From Distichodus sexfasciatus (Eukaryota > Chordata > Actinopteri > Characiformes > Distichodontidae), in assembly GCA_032718565.1 (NCBI GenBank), contig JAVGVS010000844.1, forward strand, positions 1 to 64,000: a stretch of 64,000 nucleotides of DNA. Direction: 5' to 3'. The notes beneath the pieces are model-generated. The model searched no databases. It had not been told where the DNA came from and saw nothing but the letters and a program-made list of their open reading frames with translations. This document shows positions 1-12,924 of this stretch, one piece after another. Position 1 is the first letter of the stretch. Each line of letters starts with the position of its first letter. The translations under genes were made by a program, and so were the position numbers.

Positions 1-1700
1 ATATATATGTATATATACATACATATAATAGATTAAAATGTTGTGACCGAGACTTGACCAAACTGGTTATAATACAACCCTTTCACCCACAGTGTCAGTG
101 AAGTGGACAACCAGTCATATCTTTTAGATCATAATTTATGAATGGCAGGCTTTGTTAATGACGGCACGAGGCGTTAATTTTAAGTTTAAGCCTTGGTGTT
201 GATTTATATGACTGTACCATTCTAAACTGGTCTAGATGAGAGCACCACATATTGTAATATATATAGGTCCGGAAACAAAATGAGATGACATCCATTTATT
301 TCTGCTTCATTGTTTTTACAGGTTGCGACTGAGTGTCTGTGTAAACACTCAATAAATAAAATAAATCAATAAATGTTCCTTTATAACTTTACCATGCTTA
401 TTTCAAAATTTCAGTTCTCATTTTTAAGTCAAATATCTGATCTATTGTCTTATTATCTTATGGAGTAAATGACCTTAATCTAACCTGGAAGTTGCGAACT
501 GCACATGTATTATTTTACAACTATGTCATTAAAAGAATATGATCCACAAGTCCAGTGTCCTCATTTGCTGAGCTCTGTTTCCTCTAATCAGCAAACTGAA
601 TCAGGTGTATAAGTGCTGGAACATAACGCATGGAGTAGCTGCTATAAAACATAAAAATATGTAACGCTTCCTTATTTTTCACAGACCTGCAACTGCAATA
701 GCTCATAAAAGAATAGCAACCTGTACATTTTACACTCACAGCCACATATTGCGAAGTCAGTGAACGGAAAAAAGTGATGCGCTCTCTTTTTTTCCCGGCG
801 CTGTATATATGATATGTGTTGTTTCATCAGCATACAAAACAGCAAATTTATCAGCTCACTGAGCCTGTATAACCCCACCTTCTGATAACCTCTGCTGACT
901 CTGTGACCCCTTCACAGCCGCTACTCAGTCAGTAAGTCAAGAGGTCATGCCATGGCAATATTGATTTGTTGACACACTCATAGACTTGAGACCACACAGG
1001 CTTAAAGGAGATAGAATTTCTTCTTCCAGAGCAGAGCAGTCTAAAAGTGAACTTCCAGCTGTTAATATAGAAAACATAAGCTCATCATGATAAGATGTTG
1101 TGTATAATTGTCTTGCTTAGATGCAAATATTATGATCAGTGTGCAAGTACAATAAGATATGTTTGTATGCATTAACAAAAGGAACTTGCTTGCTGAAAAA
1201 CGTTCTTTCTTAATGTTACGGAAAAATGGTTTTCAAATGTATATTATTTTCAAACTAATTAATAATAAATTAATTACATTGGAGTTAATAATATAACCAC
1301 ATTGTCTACATTCCTCTAGATTCTGTCTTTGTACATATGTGTGTCTTTACGCTAGCAATAAATACATCACATTCGTCAGCACAGCCACAGACAGCGTTAC
1401 TGCACTGATAACCTCTGCTATCAAGGCGTTGACACAGTGACACATTCTCCCTCATTACTCATTACTCAGAAGGTGAAGAGGCGAAGAGGTCATGCCATGC
1501 CGCTAAACCATATGTTGACATTCCCAAAGACCTGAGACCACACAGACTTTCTGTGAATTTTAAAGCAGATACAGGATCCAGATATGACAGTTTGAGAATG
1601 AATCCATCGAGATTAAGAATCTACCAGTGTTTTGCAGATGAAGGTTCTCACAGCACGATCAAGGTGCTCACTTGCCTTTAGCTGCACATTTACAACATAA
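1..1700. other. Gene-free AT-rich stretch
   Basis: An (AT)n microsatellite lies at the window start and a local duplication at 880-1549. No exon or RNA gene was recognised on either strand. Confidence 0.5.
880..1549 (+). repeat. Imperfect local direct duplication (about 880-1001 and 1405-1549)
   Basis: Both units have, in order, CTGATAACCTCTGCT, AAGAGGTCATGCCATG, GTTGACA and GAGACCACACAG. Spacing inside the units differs by about 20 bp. Nothing in them suggests a coding role. Confidence 0.6.
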
Positions 1701-1954
1701 GTGAAAGTGAGTGATTATTTGTCATTGTGAACACACCACAGCACAGCACACAGTGCACCACAACCAAATGTGACCTCTGCATTTGACCCATCCATGAAGG
1801 AGCAGTGGGCAGCTAACAAGCGCCCAGGGAGCAGTGCTTGGGGACTGTACCTTGCTAATGAGGCCCTCAGTGGTAACTTTACTGGCCCTGGATTCGAACC
1901 TGCGACCTTCTGATCATGGGGGGAACACCCTACCGTTACACCACCAACTGCCCC
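1701..1954 (-). repeat. tRNA-derived SINE (second family), antisense copy
   Basis: The reverse strand reads GGGGCAGTTGGTGG ... GGTTCGAATCC (tRNA-like head with B box), then GGTACAGTCCCCAAGCACTG, then TTGTGGTGCACTGTG, and ends in TCACTTTCAC. About ten copies are in this window. This copy is complete. Confidence 0.8.
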
Positions 1955-3215
1955 AATAACTGTTCAGGTAAGTAATGTACAGAAAGTACAACTCAGCCTG
2001 CTTTACCTTCATTCATGGTCCTGTAGGGTTTTAGAGCTGTTGTTGGACATGTTTGTGACAATCACTGTGACCACTCAATTCCCATTTGTGGACAAAGTAG
2101 AAGCAAGGAAAGGCTTCAGCAGGACAGAAAGATGAGAAATGTTCCACAGACAAAGTAAAGTGGTTAGTTCAAGAAATGGCTATTTTTACAAATATATATT
2201 TGGCTTTTACTAATATCAACATTCCTGTTCAACTCTTGTGTTATGCCAAGAAAAGTCGCTTGCAGTGTTCCGTGTTCCATGTGGTGCAGCTCCTACATGT
2301 AAAAATGCAACTTTGGAATTTCCCATTCATTTATTTACAGACGCTGCTTCCTCTCTAGAAAGTACAGGATACACACATTTTTTAAGTATTAATAGATTAA
2401 TATAAGTGCACTCAACACCATTCGTTAATCGCAAACTAAAAATGAGCAAAACAAAGATCTCAGTCCACTAGTGATCCTGTAATGCTACGGGCCAGTTTTC
2501 TCAGGTCTAGACAGTGTGAATATATAACACCGAGCTGATGTCACACATCTTGAAAAGGAATTTATTTGAACTTTGGCTGGATGGAACCTTGTAAATCACA
2601 TCTACCTACTCCTATGACAATATCAAGAGCCAGGTTTAGAGTCATGTTTAAAAGAAGAGGAAGAAGTGAGGTCATTAAGAGTGAGGTCATTCAAAAACCA
2701 AGCTATACTAATGCACTGCTACGTTTTAGACAGATGAGGTTTTCTGCACTTCAAGTGCAGAAGCTATTTTGGATGTTCCAGAAAGTGTTTTTTAATAAAC
2801 ACATTAATGTTCAAACCAAACCAAGGGACACATGCAAATATTTTTAAACCAAAAGACATATTTAATGATTTATGTCATTGGAACTGCCAGAGTTATGTAC
2901 TGTGGAATTTGCAAATGTTTATTAAATTAACTAATACTCAAAACTGATCATTTTAAACTGTAGGGAGCTTTAAAAAGTTCATCCTTACTTTGCATCAGTC
3001 CAAGAAGAAAAGATGTTTTCCAAAAAATGATCATAAAATCAGCACTGGACTTTCCATTAAGAGGAATATATTTATAATGGCTCCAGATAGGAATGGATGC
3101 TGCCTTGTATGTTTTATCACTTAAAACCCTTTCACAGAGATAGCAGCTCAAACAGCAATATAATGAAATTTAATTATTTAAACCAAAAGGAAACTTCATT
3201 TACATCACAAAAAAT
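1955..3215. other. Gene-free stretch
   Basis: Short open frames (for example 2566-2847) have no recognisable domain or signal peptide. I see nothing else. Confidence 0.45.
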
Positions 3216-3223
3216 AAGCACAC

Positions 3224-3542
3224 GGGCAGCACGGTGGCGCAGTGGGTAGCGCTGCCGCCTCACAGCAAGAAGGTCCTGGGTTCCAATCCCAGGGACGGCC
3301 GTGGGGTCTTTCTGTGTGGAGTTTGCATGCTCTCCCCGTGTTCGCGTGGGTTTCCTCCCACAGTCCAAAGGCATGTAATGTAGGTTAATTGGTGACTCTA
3401 AATTGTCCCTGTAATGTGTGATTGTGTGAGTGTGTGTGGTCCCCGCCTTGCGTCCGTAAGTTCCCGGGATAGGCTCGGGTTCCCCCGCGACCCCAGTTGG
3501 GATAAAGCGGTTTGGAAAATGAATGAATGAATGAATAAATGA
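3224..3542 (+). repeat. DANA-like tRNA-derived SINE, full length
   Basis: The tRNA-like head has GGTGGCGCAGTGGGTAGCG (A box) and GGGTTCCAATCCC (B box); a conserved body (GTGTGGAGTTTGCATGCTC) and a (GAAT)n tail follow. The target duplication AAGCACAC is at 3216-3223 and 3543-3550. Peptides read from this region are accidental. Confidence 0.85.
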
Positions 3543-4336
3543 AAGCACACAAGCAAAAACAACCTAAAATTATGCTGTAACAAGGTGCAGAAAGAATAAA
3601 GAACAAGGAGTATCTAGGAGACTAACTATCCCTCATACTTATTCTACGTTTATTAGTTGTGTATGTTTCTTCTCTTCCACTTTTCTCTAACCGGACTTGT
3701 AACTTTTAATGACAGGTGTTGATTTAAGTCTAGTTTTACAGATTGAAGAACAGTCACGAACTACAAAGCGCTGTTGTACATCACTCTGGATACAAGCGTC
3801 TGCTAAACGCTGTAAATGTAAATGTCGTTGTGGTGCACTGTGCTATGTTGTGTTCACCACAGCAAATAATCGCTCACTCACTCATCAACCTTAGATGAGT
3901 GAGTAGATTTAAGCTGTGGTTTGGCCATCTCTAGCTGGAACTAACATTTGCAGTAGAGCTTCACCTGAACTGCCCCACCATTTTTCCTGCATGACTGCCA
4001 ATATTTCTCCAGCTTTGGACCTTCTCCAGATCAATTGATCTTCATAATGAAATGAAGCCTGTGTGCTCAGGTCCCGCTGCCAAGGACAAGCAGAACGCCG
4101 GGCCATTGCGTTGCTCAGGGTGAGATAAATGACAAGATAAGTGCCAAGCTGGAGCAGAACATTGAGCTTCCCACCTTCGCCGCATCCGTGAACCTCAGAG
4201 TTCCTAGCTCTCCAGTTTGGACTACATCCTGCTTCTCAGTCCATCACCCAACTAACTATTATACCAGCGTGGCATGTTAGCATTCATGAATTGCTTATTG
4301 GTGTATCCATTTTAAGTTATTGGGTTATGTACTATA

Positions 4337-4828
4337 TGCAAATAGTGCTACCACTGATGTTCCTGGGTCAATTTGACCCGGGGCATGTTTAATTATTCCC
4401 CAAAAATGTCAGAAACCAAAAAATCCCAATAAACATTGCTTATATCTTATTATGAACTCCATTACTAACCATTTCAATCAATATTTGGTGTAATGGTGTT
4501 ATTTACCTCTCACAGATCATGATTTAATGAGGATAATTCACCTTTTTTTCATAAAAAATGCATTTAAAAACTTTTTCTTAATGTACATTAGAAAGACCTA
4601 CATATAAAAACACAATAGTTTCACATGACATTGATTATTTTAAACTCAAATTGACCCAAACAGTGTCTATGTAACATAAACATGGGGGACCATTTTTATT
4701 TTATATGTTGATTACCCTTATTAAGCCAAGCACAAGAAGTTTCATACTGAAAAAAAATACATATGTTTTTTTTAGATTTTTAAAATTTCTAATGGATCAA
4801 TTTGACCTGCAACATAACAGGAGGGTTA
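4337..4828. mobile_element. Probable non-autonomous DNA transposon with GGGTCAATTTGACC ends
   Basis: The left end has CCTGGGTCAATTTGACCC and the right end has its inverse, followed by AACAGGAGGGTTAA. Termini like this are common in fish MITEs. The target duplication is not clear, so the exact ends and superfamily (piggyBac-like TTAA is possible) are uncertain. Confidence 0.45.
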
Positions 4829-7084
4829 AGGCCAACTGGTTTTAGTGAATATTAGGTGAGAAAGCTGTACAACATGTTGCATAAGCTAAAGAAACAAATG
4901 AAGAGCACTTTCATGTTAAGAAAGATGGCGTCTTTGCTGGCTGAACGTCTCAAAAAGGCTTGGCAATGCTATGAGGACGCTGAAGATCAGTGAATTATTG
5001 CCAGATTTGACTGAGTCTCATGTGGCTAATATGAATCTAATTATTTTTTTGATCTGTACTGCATGCATCTGTTCTCCAAGAGATTGTTGCAATGTTATGG
5101 ATGAAGGACAATGTTGAATAAAGGACAAAAAAATGTCTGAATTCGTTGCTTGACTAAAACAGATGTTAGCAAATAACACTTCATCCGTACAGCTACTGAT
5201 TTATATAGAGAGGTGACAGAAATACACTAATTTTGTACTCAAATGAAAATAGAAAACAGTATAATTTCTTATCTCTTACAGTAATTTCATGATAAAAAGT
5301 ACAAAACCAGCAAGACACATTGGGACGAAAGGACGCAACATTGGTTGAACTGTGGCACAAACAATCACTGCAGTTTTGCTTGTAAACAAATAGAAAGAAT
5401 TAGTGGAATGTTATGAGTTTCATAGTGAAGCACATTATTAAAGTTATTTTAGTTTCTTACATTTTATCAGTAATGTGTTATACAAAAATAAGAGGTAAAC
5501 GTAACCCCTGAAGCTGGTGCCATTAGAGAGTGAAAGTGAGTGATTATTTGTCATTTGTCATTGTGAACACACCACAGCACAGCACAACCAAATGTGACCT
5601 CTGCATTTGACCCATCCGTGAAGCAGCAGTGAGCAGCTAACAAGCGCCCGGGGAGCAGTGCTTGGGGACGGTACCTTGCTTATGAGTACCTCAGTGATAA
5701 CTTTACCGGCCCTGGATTCAAACCTGCGACCTTTTGATCACGGGGCGAACACCCCACCATTACGCCACCAACTGGCCATTAGCCAATTACACAGTTTTGG
5801 CCTTGGTATAAAAGAGACTAAAGTTCCACTCTTTCTTCCGCTGCATAAGGGTTTAAAATGCTTTTCAGAACATCTTAACAATAGCATGAACCCTCGCGTT
5901 CGATCCCTCGTGGCTAAACTCAGCTGCTTAGCATTCGGGACTCTCTCTTCGTTCAACTATTTGTGACTTGGCGCTTGATGCTGACTGATACTGGACGTCT
6001 AACAAAGTCAAAAAGTGACTGATAAACAACCCTGTCACACAATGATCTTTCACACAGCTGCTAATGTGGTGTCCAGGCACCGTATGTTTCACCGTATCTC
6101 TTTATATCACTGGAAAACAAGAACCTGCTGTACTTTTTACAGGAACACAGAAAGTAAGACATTTTACCACAAAATGGAGCATTTTCCTGAAATAGAACAG
6201 ATCCAAACTATAATAAATCCCGGATTATTAATGTGTGATTCGTGTTCTTTTTTGCCGTACAGACAAACATGTAGAAGAAGGTTTGACGCTTGTAGGTGTG
6301 TGTATTCGAAGTGCATTCATTTGACAGTAAATTTCCTTATTTGCTAATAAAATAAAAACTTTACAGTGCACTTAAAATACTGTACATCTCAAGTATATTA
6401 GTCGTTGAAAAAAGGGCTCAAAAGTAGCATGTGTTTTTGCACAAATTGTAATTTCAAGTTGAATTAAGATATTTTTAATTTAGCAATTTCTGTGTCAATA
6501 TTATATTTACGGAGTTATTACAGTTCCACTTAAGCGAAGTAGCACTAAAGTATAAAGGCTTGCTAGAGTACACTCCTTGTTGTTTCAAGCCGATGTGTTA
6601 TTAATTTTACCAAAATACAACTTTAGAGGTAGCAGAAGTATGATTTAACTATATCTCAGACAATAGGACATCCATAAATAACACACTTAATACACTTTGC
6701 TGAAAGTTAAGTATATTTTAAAAACACATTTCACAAAGGCCTGCAAATTAAAGCAAGTAACTTCAAAATATTTTGTCATGTATTTCTCATGATGACCTTT
6801 ATTAATATCAGCAAAATCCTTTTCGATATCAGGTACGAGTTCAGTACTTTTTTGCTCCAATTCTAATGCACTACATCATTAAAGGAGGTTGTATTAAATG
6901 TTGCATAACTCACTCAACTCTATATTTAACTTTCTCAGTACTTTATTGAAATCGTATATCAATATTGCATACTCATTTCATCAAAATGTTACACCCAAAT
7001 TCATCTTTATCCACTAAACTCAACAGGTTTAATCCACATCTGTCTGAGAAGAAAGAGAAAGCTTTAATGATGTGTACATATGGT
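4829..7084. other. Gene-free stretch apart from a SINE
   Basis: AT-rich, with the antisense SINE at 5530-5776. The 6015-6347 frame lacks any domain. I see nothing else. Confidence 0.45.
5530..5776 (-). repeat. tRNA-derived SINE (second family), antisense copy
   Basis: The same family as 1701-1954, complete, with the tRNA-like head at the right end. Confidence 0.8.
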
Positions 7085-7385
7085 TGTGTGTGTGTGTGTG
7101 TTCATGTATTTATCGCATTGTGGGGACCTTTTTGTCCCCTAAAATCACTTTTATCTGGTTTTTTGGGCTTTGTGGGGACATTTGAGAGGTCCCCATGAGG
7201 AAAATGACTTTATAGAAAATGTGCTTGTTTTATTTGAGAAACTAAAAGTGGTAAAAGATGTGCTTTTGGTTACTGAGGTTAAGATTAGGGTTAGGATTAG
7301 GTGTAGGTGTAAAATTATGTACTTTAGTCATTATGGGAGTCTATGGAAGGACCTCACAAAGATAGTAATATATAGACTGTGTGTG

Positions 7386-7424
<39 letters not shown>

Positions 7425-7432
7425 GTATTCGA
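7085..7432. repeat. Fish interspersed repeat with TGTGGGGAC motifs and flanking microsatellites
   Basis: A (GT)n run, then TGTGGGGACC and TTTGTCCCC blocks, a GTTAGGGTTAGG-like tract near 7,285, and a (GA)n run at 7,388-7,421. The block type is familiar from fish introns. Open frames here are accidental. Confidence 0.5.
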
Positions 7433-8349
7433 GAGTGCTGTTGAAATCGCGCTGTTCCTCTTCCCCCTAAGATTTTACTACACGTTGTGAATCACATGCT
7501 GCAGATTTTAGACGTATCCATCCCCTCTGCCAGGGAAGGTTTTCAATGGAAAGCGGATTTAACAACGATTCACATTCTTTTCTTTTCATACTCAGCAGTA
7601 AGAGACAAAAATTCCAGAACCAAACAACTTTATGCAACACAGGCTTCTGTGAAGAGAACCCAGATATTGATTTTGGCATGTTGAATACCTTGAGGTACAA
7701 TTTCACCTCAAAAATGTCTTCGTGGTTTTGTTGGACCAAGTCTCCGCAGTTTGGACCAAATGTTTTCGTATTTTTACTGAAATTCTGCTCCGCCCATTAA
7801 TTTTACTGACGTTGACCCTGACAGATGAAAGCCTTGTTGTTCTTTCATGGAGCTGACAGTCAAAAATCTTAGAGAGAAAGTAAAACGGGACAGAGATTTT
7901 CTCTTTCTTGCATGTTTCATTCTTCCTCATTGTCATTGCATTGTGTAACGTCTTGATATTATTCTTTAAATGTAATAAAAATTAACACTGGTAAGATTTA
8001 TAATAAGGCAACTGGCTGCTTCTAGGAAACTTCAGGTCTTCGCACAGTGTACAATTGAGAGTCATTTATTATCAATCTTAGTGTCCGAGGGAGAAGTGTA
8101 TGAAAATATCTTCTGTTCCCAAAATGCGTTCTTGAAATTCATTATCAGGCTTTTTAGATGCTGTTGTTGAATTGTTTTTGCTTTCCCCCCAGATTTCAAA
8201 TAATACAGCAGCATGTATGGAAATGCAGCAGATTTGCTTAGAATTTATTGGAATTGGAGTTGATTTTTCATTATTATTATTATTATTAATAGTAACAACA
8301 ACAACAACAGTAATTATAATAATAATAATAAATGAAATTAATAATCAAA

Positions 8350-8600
8350 TAGCAGCAGATAGTGTAACGGTTAATGTATTTCCCCGTGATTGGATGGTCA
8401 CCGGTTCGAATTCCAGGACCGGTGAAGGTACCACTGAGGTACTCTTGAGCAAGGTACCGTCCCCAAGCATTGCTCCCCAGGTGGTGCTCATGTCAGCTGC
8501 CCGCTGCTCCTTAACGGATGGGTCAAATGCAGAGCTCACAATTTGTTGTGGTGCACTGTGTGCTGTGGTGTGTTCACAATGACAAATAATCACAAATAAT
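8350..8600 (+). repeat. tRNA-derived SINE (second family), sense copy
   Basis: Sense orientation, head at 8350 with GGTTCGAATTCC. The 136-codon open frame through it is accidental. Confidence 0.78.
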
Positions 8601-9329
8601 CAATAAACATTTCTATACACAAAAATATGTGTGTTATATAGGTATGTTTCTGCATCAGGCTTTTACATTTCAAAATGACTGGGATTGCAAATCCATTACC
8701 GTTTAATTCTGAGTTACTGTTGAATTAGAGAATTCCTCAGAAAAATATACAATATAGCAGTCCTGCGGTGGATAAATGACAGTTTCATGAGCTGGATTCA
8801 TGTGAAATAACATAGTGCATTCATAAATCTTAAACACGTGGCCCGGTTAGTTTTAATATAGAAGTATTTTCTCTTAAGTCAAATGTCCCTCTTGTCTCCT
8901 GTCTGCTGAATTGCTGTGCATTAATTATTTAAACACATTTTCCAAGCTGCCAGATGTGCTTCCCCCATTCCAGCAGGTTCCTGCACCACATGCACGGAAT
9001 TTTGCAGGAACATAACCCCGCTGTGCAATTACACTCACAATATAATTCATAGTTCATTAGCAGCAGACATGTAGCTTGCAGGAAAAGAGCTTTCTTGTGC
9101 CATTGCCCTCTGCTACTGGAAGTGCTTTAATTTGCTTGTTTTTAAAATATGACACCAATTCCTAAATTCCTTTAATTGCAGATTTGACTGTCTGTTGTAC
9201 AAATTCAAGGTATGGGATTGTGCGTGGTTTGTTGCAAAATGGTTATCTGTCACTGCAGACGAAATTAAGGGGTAAGCTGTTAGCGACATACAAGAACTGT
9301 ATTATTTTATAACTGTAGTAATGTAAGAA

Positions 9330-9571
9330 GTGCAAGTGAGTGATTATTTGTCATTGTGAACACACCACAGCACAACACACAGTGCACCACAACCAAATGT
9401 GACCTCTGCATTTGACCCCTCCTTGAAGGAGCAGTGGGCAGCTAACAAGCGCCCGGGGAGCAGTGCTTGGGGACGGTACCTTATTCATGAGTGCCTCACT
9501 GGTAACTTTACCGAGCCTAGATTCAAACCAGCGGCCTTCTGACCACGGGGTTAACACCCTACCAACTGGCC
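9330..9571 (-). repeat. tRNA-derived SINE (second family), antisense copy
   Basis: The same family, nearly complete; the head lacks a short segment before ACCAACTGGCC. Confidence 0.78.
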
Positions 9572-11019
9572 AGTTGCAAGTTACTGCAAGTTGCTTATGT
9601 TGGTTATACTCAGTCCAAGAACAAAGTAGTCAAAATAATATTTAACTACAGTAATAAGAACAATTACTACAGTGCAGTACATCCATTATTCTTTCTGTCA
9701 CCTCTACAGGTATTTAGCACTATAACTCAAATCTAGAAGATATTTCATCTGGAAAATCTCTTGACTGTAGAAGAAAACCAGATAAGAACAGTGCGGGTCA
9801 TGGAAGCACACATGATAAAAGCTCAGGATGGATGATGTCAGGACGAGGAAGTGAAAAAGAAAGAAGAGCACTCTTTGCTGCCATCGTTCAGTAAGCCAGA
9901 GCTGTAGAACTTTGTTGGCAGTGTGTCAGTGTTTTGATCTGGAACCATCTGACTCTGTTTTTCACTAAGACAAAAGACTAATGATGGTTAGCTAGCGCCA
10001 CGATTCCCTGACTTCAGCCATAAAAACATCAGGAGCTGGCCCCGAACACTGGAAAACTGAGATCCATCACAGACTCGACACAGCAAAGAACTTCACAACA
10101 CAATCCATGTAGAACATACAGCAAGCAGCATGTTCCAACTGAGAAGAAAACCCTATTTCATCAGATGTGTAGTTTGATGTTTTGATCTGCCAGCAACAAG
10201 TTTACATTTCACATGAGAAAAATTCTGCGTTAGGGCTGCCGGCCAGGCATTTAATAGGCATAGTTTAAAGCTGATTCAGAAAGACCAACACATCTCCTGT
10301 GTCCTCAAAACAGATGTGGTGCAAGGAGCTTTTCTGAAAAACTCCTTTCTCTTGAACTTATACTTTGGTTTGCATATATTATGCATTATAAGAATATTAA
10401 TTCTGTCTTCTGTCTCCTAAAGAAGAAAGCACAGGACATCCAGCTTGGATTAGCTCATTAACTCCAGCTCTAATTGAGTTGATCTTTACGGCTTCCCTTC
10501 TCCATCTGAGTTCTTAACGTGCAAAGTCATCTCCTCAGTCATGAAACCTGAGAGCAAAGATCAATGCTTGTCGACAGCGTGCTAGGTTTAACTTAACAGC
10601 CGTTGCAATCTCCTGTCCCATTAAAGCTTCATATTTACTGCCCAGCACTGTGCTCCCCAAAACAATAAATCACAGAAAATTACCACATGGTCATGTTACA
10701 CAGCCACACTTACAAACAACACAGAGCTGCAATCATCAAAATCATCTTACGTTAATTATGATCTGAATTATGATCTACATGCAGTGCAATAATTATAGCC
10801 AACCAAATATGCATAATAAAGTGGAGATTCATGCCACAATAACGTTCATGATGAGTGCAGGAATATGTAGCTACATTGTGTTTTTATCATCAAATACTGA
10901 TGTTTTCTCAATTGTGTGATCTTTGTTGCTCCTAGAGCTTAACTGTACCAAAGAGCTAACATCCTCAAGCAGTTCAAATGAAACGAGCTTCCCGTCACGG
11001 TCCATGAAGTTAACTTTTT

Positions 11020-11214
11020 ACATTTACAGCATTTAGCAGACGCTCTTATCCAGAGCACTTTACATTTCCTAATTTCAGGGACAGTTCCCCTGAGAGCAAC
11101 ATAAGTTAAGTGTCTTGCCGAGGGACCCAGTGTTGGTAACGCCAGAGGTCAGGTTCAAACCCACAACCTCTTGGTCGAAAGGCAAGTGTCCTACCACCAA
11201 GCCACCAACACCCA
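11020..11214 (-). repeat. Third tRNA-like SINE type, antisense
   Basis: Opens ACATTTACAGCATTTAGCAG (a tail very common in fish genomes) and ends with an inverted tRNA-like head (GGTTCAAACCCACAACC, CCACCAAGCCACC). Fragments of the same tail occur at about 3,790-3,825 and 62,585-62,645. Confidence 0.65.
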
Positions 11215-12485
11215 TTTTTGTGCAAATGTGCAAATGCCACCCTATGCAATAAATCGCAATGATGTGTTGGAGTGGATCCTTTCTTGCAAACGTTTACCCT
11301 CATCAAGACCATTGAGAGTGCTGCTGGACTATGACCTCTCAAGAGGAAGATCTTGTGGGTTTGAAGTGGGTGTCACTTTTAATATTCTTCATATTGTTCA
11401 AATTCACACACACACCCCCACACACCGATATGTATACCTTTGAGGGTTTCACTGCAGTGACGTAATGGTGTAAACATGTATTTTTGAGAATGCAAAATGT
11501 TGGCTGAAGTCGGATGAAGTCTACCTCATATGATCTGGAAGAAGACGAGTCATCCGCCGGTGTTCATAAACAGGAACAAGTCGTCTTCTTCATGTGTGCC
11601 AATCATGAGTAATTAATTTGTAGCGTAAAGCAGCTTGTGGACTCGAAATGACACACTTTTAGCAAATAATGTTTTAAATACCTCCCTGATGACTGCCATA
11701 TGTTTTCCTCCACTCCACTTTCTTAGCTGGGTTTACTCAACACAAGCTCCATGCTGATGCTACCCAGGAGGCCTTGCAAAAAAGAAAAGGTTTTGTGTCC
11801 TCCTGCCATGCCTATAACTCTAGCGGCATTTAGAGACCATAACAAACCCCTTGTGTTGATGGAATGATGTGCTCTCGACCTGGACGTCAATGAGGTATTG
11901 CCAACAGGAGGACTGAAATATCAGAAAATCTGGCACATAAATGCATTTAATTTTGTAATGCAAGAAATATGGTTACCTAACAATGCACCTTTCTGCAAGA
12001 AACTTCTCCACGGCTGTTTATAATGGCACCCAAGGGAGCTGTGTATCTACACCACAAAGAAGAATAAATCTGTCCTTATGGAAAGTGCATATATTCATGT
12101 AAACATTCATCAATACTGCATCTAAGTGAAAGATTCATGACTGTATTGCAAGTTGGCCTTTGTGAATCCATATTCTTTGCATCACTGTTTGGATCAGCAA
12201 TAAATGTGTGATGGTCGCTTGAATAACAAGAAAGAGCAGCATAATATTGCTTTTATATTATGGCTTCGTAACAAATGACAATGACCATTGGTGAAAAAAT
12301 GTAATTCATACTTATGCATAAATACGGATTACTAACAAAAGACAAAGACCTCCCAAAGCTAAATGTCACCCGTTAGTTTACTATTTGAGTAAAAGCACTA
12401 AAGTATCGGAGGGTACTGGTTGTTGATATTAGTGATGATCTGTTGTTAAGTTATGATGCTAATTTATTCATTTAATAATTATTTT

Positions 12486-12924
12486 CATGTTTGTCGCGGC
12501 CCTCCCTGACTATTACTCAAGCTGCCAGCCGAAGGACACCCCTGTACTGTTCTATCCTGTCTGTCTAGCGTGGTATGTCTGTCAGCTCTCTTTGTAATAT
12601 CCCGGTGCCCTGATTGGTTTATTAGTGTAATTATTGGTTAATTGGTCAGCTCCATTATCAGTTACAACTGAGTTTGCTTAGTCCTTGCTTCCTAGTTTCT
12701 TGATATGTTTGCTTCATTGATCCCAGTGTAACTCCATCCTCCAGTTAGTCCAGTTCTCTTAATCTATTGGTTTAAGGTTAAGTATCTTGTTAAGTTTAAT
12801 CAGTCTGTTTAGTGTTTGCATTTGTTTCTAGTTTGTTAGTTCCTATTTAGGCCTGTCTATCCCCTTTGTCTCGGTCAGTCCGTTGTCGCTCTACCCCATG
12901 TTGGTGTGCTCTGTGTCATGTTTG
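12486..12924 (+). mobile_element. Possible degraded LTR-like element
   Basis: A block starting TTTGTCGCGGCCC with a CTATTTAGG promoter-like motif and a downstream stretch (GTTGGTGTGCTCTG) that resembles the layout of the two solo LTRs. It is bracketed by a 9 bp direct repeat TCATGTTTG (12485-12493 and 12915-12923, approximate). The ends are not clean TG...CA, so the assignment is tentative. Confidence 0.3.

Larger units (their letters stand above)
7433..12485. other. Gene-poor stretch with SINEs
   Basis: Holds SINEs at 8350, 9330 and 11020 and trinucleotide (ATT/ACA/AAT) runs at about 8,263-8,335. No exon was recognised. The two opposed frames at 7,467-7,800 cover one another and show no domain. 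Confidence 0.45.

Noticed and set aside
7280..7310. GTTAGG telomeric repeats
   Set aside because: Two imperfect units inside a common fish repeat.
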